Shown: in pieces, positions 60,922 through 64,000 of the stretch
How the letters are laid out: the number at the start of each line of letters is the position of its first letter
Numbering within the stretch: the first letter of the stretch is position 1
NCBI GenBank assembly: GCA_017550445.1
Contig: JAFZOV010000113.1
Location: forward strand, 1-64,000
Direction: 5' to 3'
Length of the DNA: 64,000 nt
From: Fibrobacter sp.
GTDB taxonomy: Bacteria > Fibrobacterota > Fibrobacteria > Fibrobacterales > Fibrobacteraceae
The notes under the pieces: model-generated
Told to the model about the DNA's origin: nothing
Database searches by the model: none
What the model saw: only the letters and a program-made list of their open reading frames with translations
Position numbers and translations under genes: made by a program

Positions 60922-62624
60922 TTCTTGCAATTTTAAAAATGATTGGTTGTCTTGCGCTCCTCATGTTCGGCATGAAGACGATGAGCGAAGGCTTGCAGAA
61001 ACTTACGGGTGGCCATTTGCGTGCCGTTCTCGGAACCATGACCAAGCATCGCGTGGGCGGTCTTTTGACAGGTACTTTCGTTACCGCGGCGGTGCAGTCT
61101 TCTACGGCAACGACCGTGATGACGGTGAGCTTTGTGAACGCAGGGCTCCTTACGCTCAAGCAGGCAATCCCCGTGATTATGGGTGCAAACATCGGTACCA
61201 CGGCTACGGCGTGGATCATGTCCATATTCGGCTTCCAGTTCAACATGAGCAGCTTTGTGTGGCCCATTTTCGGCTTGGGCATTGCGCTTTCGTATGTGCG
61301 CAAGAATGGCGTGCGCAGCTTTGGTGAATTTATTTTCGGTTTCGCCTTCATGTTCCTGGGTCTTACCACGCTTCGCGAAAATGCGGTGGCGATGGACCTT
61401 GCCCATAACGAAACGATTATCAACTTCTTTGCGACTACTGGCGGCTGGGGCATTTTCAGTACGCTTTTGTTCTTGTTGCTGGGTGGCATTCTCACCATGT
61501 GTGTGCAGTCGTCTGCTGCTATCATGGCTATTACGCTTATCCTTTGCAGTAGCGGTGTGCTCCCGATTTACCAGGGCATTGCCCTTGTGATGGGTGAAAA
61601 CATCGGTACTACAGTGACTTCGAACTTGGCAGCTCTTTCGGCGAGCACGCAGGCGAGGCGCGCGGCTCTCGCTCACATGATGTTCAACGTATTCGGCGTC
61701 ATCTGGGTGCTTATCATTTTCAATCCGTTTGTGAACATGGTTTGCCATGTGGTGGGTTTTGATCCGAACTTTGTTCCGCAAAGTCAAGAAGAAATTGCCC
61801 AGGCCGGTGTCCGCGTAACTTATGCCCTTTCCGGATTCCACACGGCGTTCAACCTGTGCAACGTGCTGCTCTTGATTTGGTTCATCAAGCCCATGGAAAC
61901 GCTTATCTGCAAGATTATCCGTGAAAAAGAAGACGGCGAAGATTTCAAGATCAAGTTTATCAGTGCAGGCCTTATGAGCACTGCAGAACTTTCGCTCTTT
62001 GAAGCCCGCAAAGAAATCAACCTGTTTGTCGAAAAGACCCAAAAGATGTTCCGCATGATTCCGGAACTTCTCAAGATTAAGGATGAAGACGAATTTTCTA
62101 AACTCTTTGCCCGCGTCGAAAAATACGAAGGCATCAGCGACAGCTTTGAAATCGAAATCGGAAACTATTTGAACAAGGTGAGCGAAGGCCGCTTGAGTCT
62201 TGAAAGTAAAACGGCTCTCCAGTGCATGCTCAAGGAAATTTCTGAAATTGAAAGTATCGGCGATGCCTGCTTCAATATGGCGCGAGTCATCAACCGTAAA
62301 TTCAGGAGTGAAGAAGACTTTACCGAAGAACAGTATAACCGCATCGATGGCATGGTAAAGCTCTGTGATCAGATGTTCGAGCAAATGAAGGACGTGGTTG
62401 AGGGCGTGTCGAATGTGAATCCCAAATCGATTATGAAAATGGAATTCGAAATCAACGATTACCGCAAAATGCTTAAGGAATTGAATGTCGATGACATCAA
62501 TGCCCAACGCTACAGCTACCAGATGGGCGTGCATTACATGGACTTGATTAACGATTTCGAAAAGATGGCCGACTATGTGGTGAACGTTGTCGAAGCCCAT
62601 GTGAACCATAAGCTTACTCCTTAA
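60918..62624 (+). CDS. Na/Pi cotransporter with C-terminal PhoU-like domain (copy 2)
   Basis: The 568-residue protein has QSSTATTVMTVSFVNAG and QSSAAIMAITLILCSSGV, the same architecture as copy 1, and a closely related PhoU-like C-terminus (YSYQMGVHYMDLINDFEKMA). Being in one coupled unit with phoBR, it is likely both target and possible regulator of the pair, as PhoU proteins are known to dampen PhoR. That PhoU is fused to the transporter itself would put uptake and signalling in one protein. A terminator follows. Confidence 0.9.
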   Translation: MILAILKMIGCLALLMFGMKTMSEGLQKLTGGHLRAVLGTMTKHRVGGLLTGTFVTAAVQSSTATTVMTVSFVNAGLLTLKQAIPVIMGANIGTTATAWIMSIFGFQFNMSSFVWPIFGLGIALSYVRKNGVRSFGEFIFGFAFMFLGLTTLRENAVAMDLAHNETIINFFATTGGWGIFSTLLFLLLGGILTMCVQSSAAIMAITLILCSSGVLPIYQGIALVMGENIGTTVTSNLAALSASTQARRAALAHMMFNVFGVIWVLIIFNPFVNMVCHVVGFDPNFVPQSQEEIAQAGVRVTYALSGFHTAFNLCNVLLLIWFIKPMETLICKIIREKEDGEDFKIKFISAGLMSTAELSLFEARKEINLFVEKTQKMFRMIPELLKIKDEDEFSKLFARVEKYEGISDSFEIEIGNYLNKVSEGRLSLESKTALQCMLKEISEIESIGDACFNMARVINRKFRSEEDFTEEQYNRIDGMVKLCDQMFEQMKDVVEGVSNVNPKSIMKMEFEINDYRKMLKELNVDDINAQRYSYQMGVHYMDLINDFEKMADYVVNVVEAHVNHKLTP

Positions 62625-62666
62625 TCATAGCGACCAAAGATATTTGAGAACTCCAAAAGGATTAGT

Positions 62667-62691
62667 AACGGCGAAATTTGCCGTTTTTTTT
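62667..62691 (+). terminator. terminator of the phoBR-transporter operon
   Basis: AACGGC (62667-62672) pairs with GCCGTT (62680-62685) around a seven-base loop, with eight T residues (62684-62691). Confidence 0.9.
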
Positions 62692-62693
62692 GA

Positions 62694-62699
62694 TATATT
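62694..62699 (+). promoter_or_regulatory. -10-like box of the RNase-phosphatase pair
   Basis: TATATT lies six bases before the ATG at 62706, directly after the terminator T-run. No SD precedes that ATG. Confidence 0.5.
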
Positions 62700-62705
62700 T
62701 AAGGC

Positions 62706-63227
62706 ATGATGAAGACGTCTTTCAAAATTTCTCTTGCCTTTGCGATGACCGCATTCTTTGCGGCCTGCTCAACGCCAACCGTTTCAAGCGACGACGATGA
62801 ATCGCCTTACTCTTCGAAACGGGAAGAAATTTCGTCTTCTAGCGAAAGTTTGAAAAGTATCTACGAGGCCGTAGAAGAGTCTGGCCTGTATACGACTAAA
62901 GATTCTGTGGCCGCATACTTGTGCAAGTTCGATAAGTTGCCTAGCAATTATATCACGCAAAATGAGGGAAAGGCTCTTTACGAATCTAAAACGGGGAATA
63001 TATTCTCAAAATGGAATTTTAATCCGTGGACAACACTCGGCGTGATGATAGGTGGAGATGCTTTTGGCAATCAAGAAGGTCTTTTGCCAAAGGGCTCTTA
63101 CCATGAGGCTGATGTAGATTATTCTGCAAAGAATCGCGGAACCAAGCGCCTTGTCTATGCGTCGGATTGCGTGATTTACTATACCACGGACCACTATGAA
63201 TCTTTCACTAAATTAGAAGTTCGATAA
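62706..63227 (+). CDS. barnase-like ribonuclease lipoprotein
   Basis: The 173-residue protein has a lipoprotein signal (FFAACS, Cys21), a Ser-rich linker, and a domain (about 55-173) that aligns with barnase: KLPSNYITQNEGKAL, IGGDAFGNQEGLLP, YHEADVDY and TTDHYESFTKL. The barnase catalytic set is present: Lys77 (K27), Glu134 (E73), Arg144 (R83), Arg148 (R87) and His163 (H102), with identical spacing from Glu134 on. It would cut RNA at the cell envelope. No barstar-like inhibitor gene is adjacent; export may make one unnecessary. Its stop overlaps the acid phosphatase start by one base. Confidence 0.88.
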   Translation: MMKTSFKISLAFAMTAFFAACSTPTVSSDDDESPYSSKREEISSSSESLKSIYEAVEESGLYTTKDSVAAYLCKFDKLPSNYITQNEGKALYESKTGNIFSKWNFNPWTTLGVMIGGDAFGNQEGLLPKGSYHEADVDYSAKNRGTKRLVYASDCVIYYTTDHYESFTKLEVR

Positions 63228-63967
63228 TGCTTACTTTCAAGAAGTTTCTTGTTGCATTTGTGTTGTGCGGCGTAACTCTTTGCTTTGCCGTTGACGATGT
63301 CAAACTCTACATGAGCGCCGAAGATCTTCCGAATGCGTTGAAATTTTACCCCGCCCCGCCAGATACGGGCTCAGCCGCCTTTGCTTATGACGTAGCGCAG
63401 TATAAGTGGGGCAAGTCCATGCGCGCGGATTCTGCCCGCGCAGCACTTGCGATAGCCCAGGCGACCGTGGATGTTGCCGAGATGATGAGCATGTTTAGCG
63501 ATGCCTTTGGCATGGAAATCTCGGAGAAGAAAACACCGGCAATCTTTTATGTGGTTAAGCGCGGCGTGCTGACCATGCGCCTTGCAGGCCGTGCCCCGAA
63601 AAAGCATTATATGAGGCAGCGCCCCTTCATGTATTTTAACGAGCCGACGCTGATGCCGCAATTTGAAGAAGAGCATAGAACGAATGGTTCTTACCCCTCG
63701 GGCCATACGGTTCGCGGATGGGCGATGGCGCTGTTGCTTGCCGAAATTAACCCCGCCGCACAAGATGAAATCTTGAAATACGGCTACGAATGGGGCCAAA
63801 GCCGTGTAATCGCCGGCTACCATTGGCAAAGTGACATCGAAGCCTCGAAGGCGATTATTGCCGGATGCTTTGCCCGTTTGCATGCCGACGAAGCATTCCT
63901 TGTCGATATGAAAAAAGCGAGAGCCGAATTCAAACGGCTCTCGACAGCAAAGAAAAAAACGAAGTAG
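63227..63967 (+). CDS. class A non-specific acid phosphatase (PAP2 superfamily)
   Basis: The 246-residue protein has a signal peptide (to about residue 21) and the full class A motif K-X6-RP...PSGH...SR-X5-H-X3-D: Lys125/Arg132-Pro133, Pro157-Ser-Gly-His160, Ser192-Arg193, His199 and Asp203. Such enzymes release phosphate from nucleotides and other esters in the periplasm. The one-base overlap with the RNase gene suggests co-translation, so RNA could be broken to nucleotides and then to phosphate. No terminator is visible before the window ends. Confidence 0.9.
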   Translation: MLTFKKFLVAFVLCGVTLCFAVDDVKLYMSAEDLPNALKFYPAPPDTGSAAFAYDVAQYKWGKSMRADSARAALAIAQATVDVAEMMSMFSDAFGMEISEKKTPAIFYVVKRGVLTMRLAGRAPKKHYMRQRPFMYFNEPTLMPQFEEEHRTNGSYPSGHTVRGWAMALLLAEINPAAQDEILKYGYEWGQSRVIAGYHWQSDIEASKAIIAGCFARLHADEAFLVDMKKARAEFKRLSTAKKKTK

Positions 63968-63970
63968 TTT

Positions 63971-64000
63971 CTATTTCTCTAAAAAGTCAAGCGCTTCGCC
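63971..64000 (-). CDS. C-terminal end of a minus-strand gene
   Basis: On the minus strand an open frame enters from the right edge and ends in TAG at 63973-63971, reading GEALDFLEK. It would be convergent with the phosphatase gene. Only ten codons are visible. Confidence 0.35.
   Translation of the reverse strand, partial: GEALDFLEK

Noticed and set aside
1..64000. CRISPR arrays, rRNA and tRNA genes, prophage or IS genes
   Set aside because: No regularly spaced repeats, no rRNA- or tRNA-like sequence and no transposase or integrase motif were seen on reading; a tRNA scan was not possible here.

Overview
The window looks like a chromosomal segment of a Fibrobacter-type bacterium (phylum Fibrobacterota, rumen or gut cellulose degraders). 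Three things point there: four FISUMP ('Fibrobacter succinogenes major paralogous') domains in three proteins, a SprA-type type IX secretion channel close to a secreted GH5 glycoside hydrolase with a C-terminal sorting-like domain, and a recurrent TATATT -10 box. No rRNA, tRNA, CRISPR array, transposase or integrase was seen.

Layout. (1) 1-12.4 kb: the last codons of a gene that resembles a reverse-transcriptase C-terminus, a biotin-dependent acyl-CoA carboxyltransferase, a 2291-residue SprA-like outer-membrane protein, mnmA, and the GH5 enzyme. (2) 12.5-20.5 kb: a five-gene signalling operon with an HD-GYP response regulator, two hybrid histidine kinases with Hpt domains, and between them two membrane-anchored BMP-family binding proteins with no ABC transporter. 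(3) 20.5-28.8 kb: ybaK, glycogen phosphorylase (with an amber codon near its apparent start), a histidine-phosphatase lipoprotein, an NAD(P)-binding protein, a ferredoxin plus geranylgeranyl-reductase-like pair, and an EAL phosphodiesterase. (4) 29.0-43.5 kb: a nuoBCDEFGHIJKLMN operon for complex I with no nuoA in the window and unusual extensions on NuoB, NuoE and NuoM. (5) 43.6-55.4 kb: an envelope-protein region with lipoproteins, FISUMP and PEGA proteins, LPP20-type lipoproteins, a thioredoxin-like protein, and a toxin-antitoxin pair between direct repeats. Two of its transcription units share a 13-14 base palindrome at the same distance from the -10 box. (6) 55.5-56.7 kb: ispF and hisH. 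(7) 57-64 kb: a phosphate region with two paralogous Na/Pi cotransporters, a PhoB/PhoR pair, a barnase-like lipoprotein ribonuclease and a class A acid phosphatase.

How the genes work together. SprA would export proteins with C-terminal sorting domains such as the GH5 enzyme. The Nuo complex would couple NADH oxidation to ion pumping. The last region reads as a phosphate-acquisition programme: PhoBR sensing, Na-driven phosphate uptake, and an RNase plus acid phosphatase that could release phosphate from RNA. Several genes (43583, 50250, 62706, and the ferredoxin at 26968) have the -10 box only 6-8 nt upstream of the start codon and so may be read from leaderless mRNAs.
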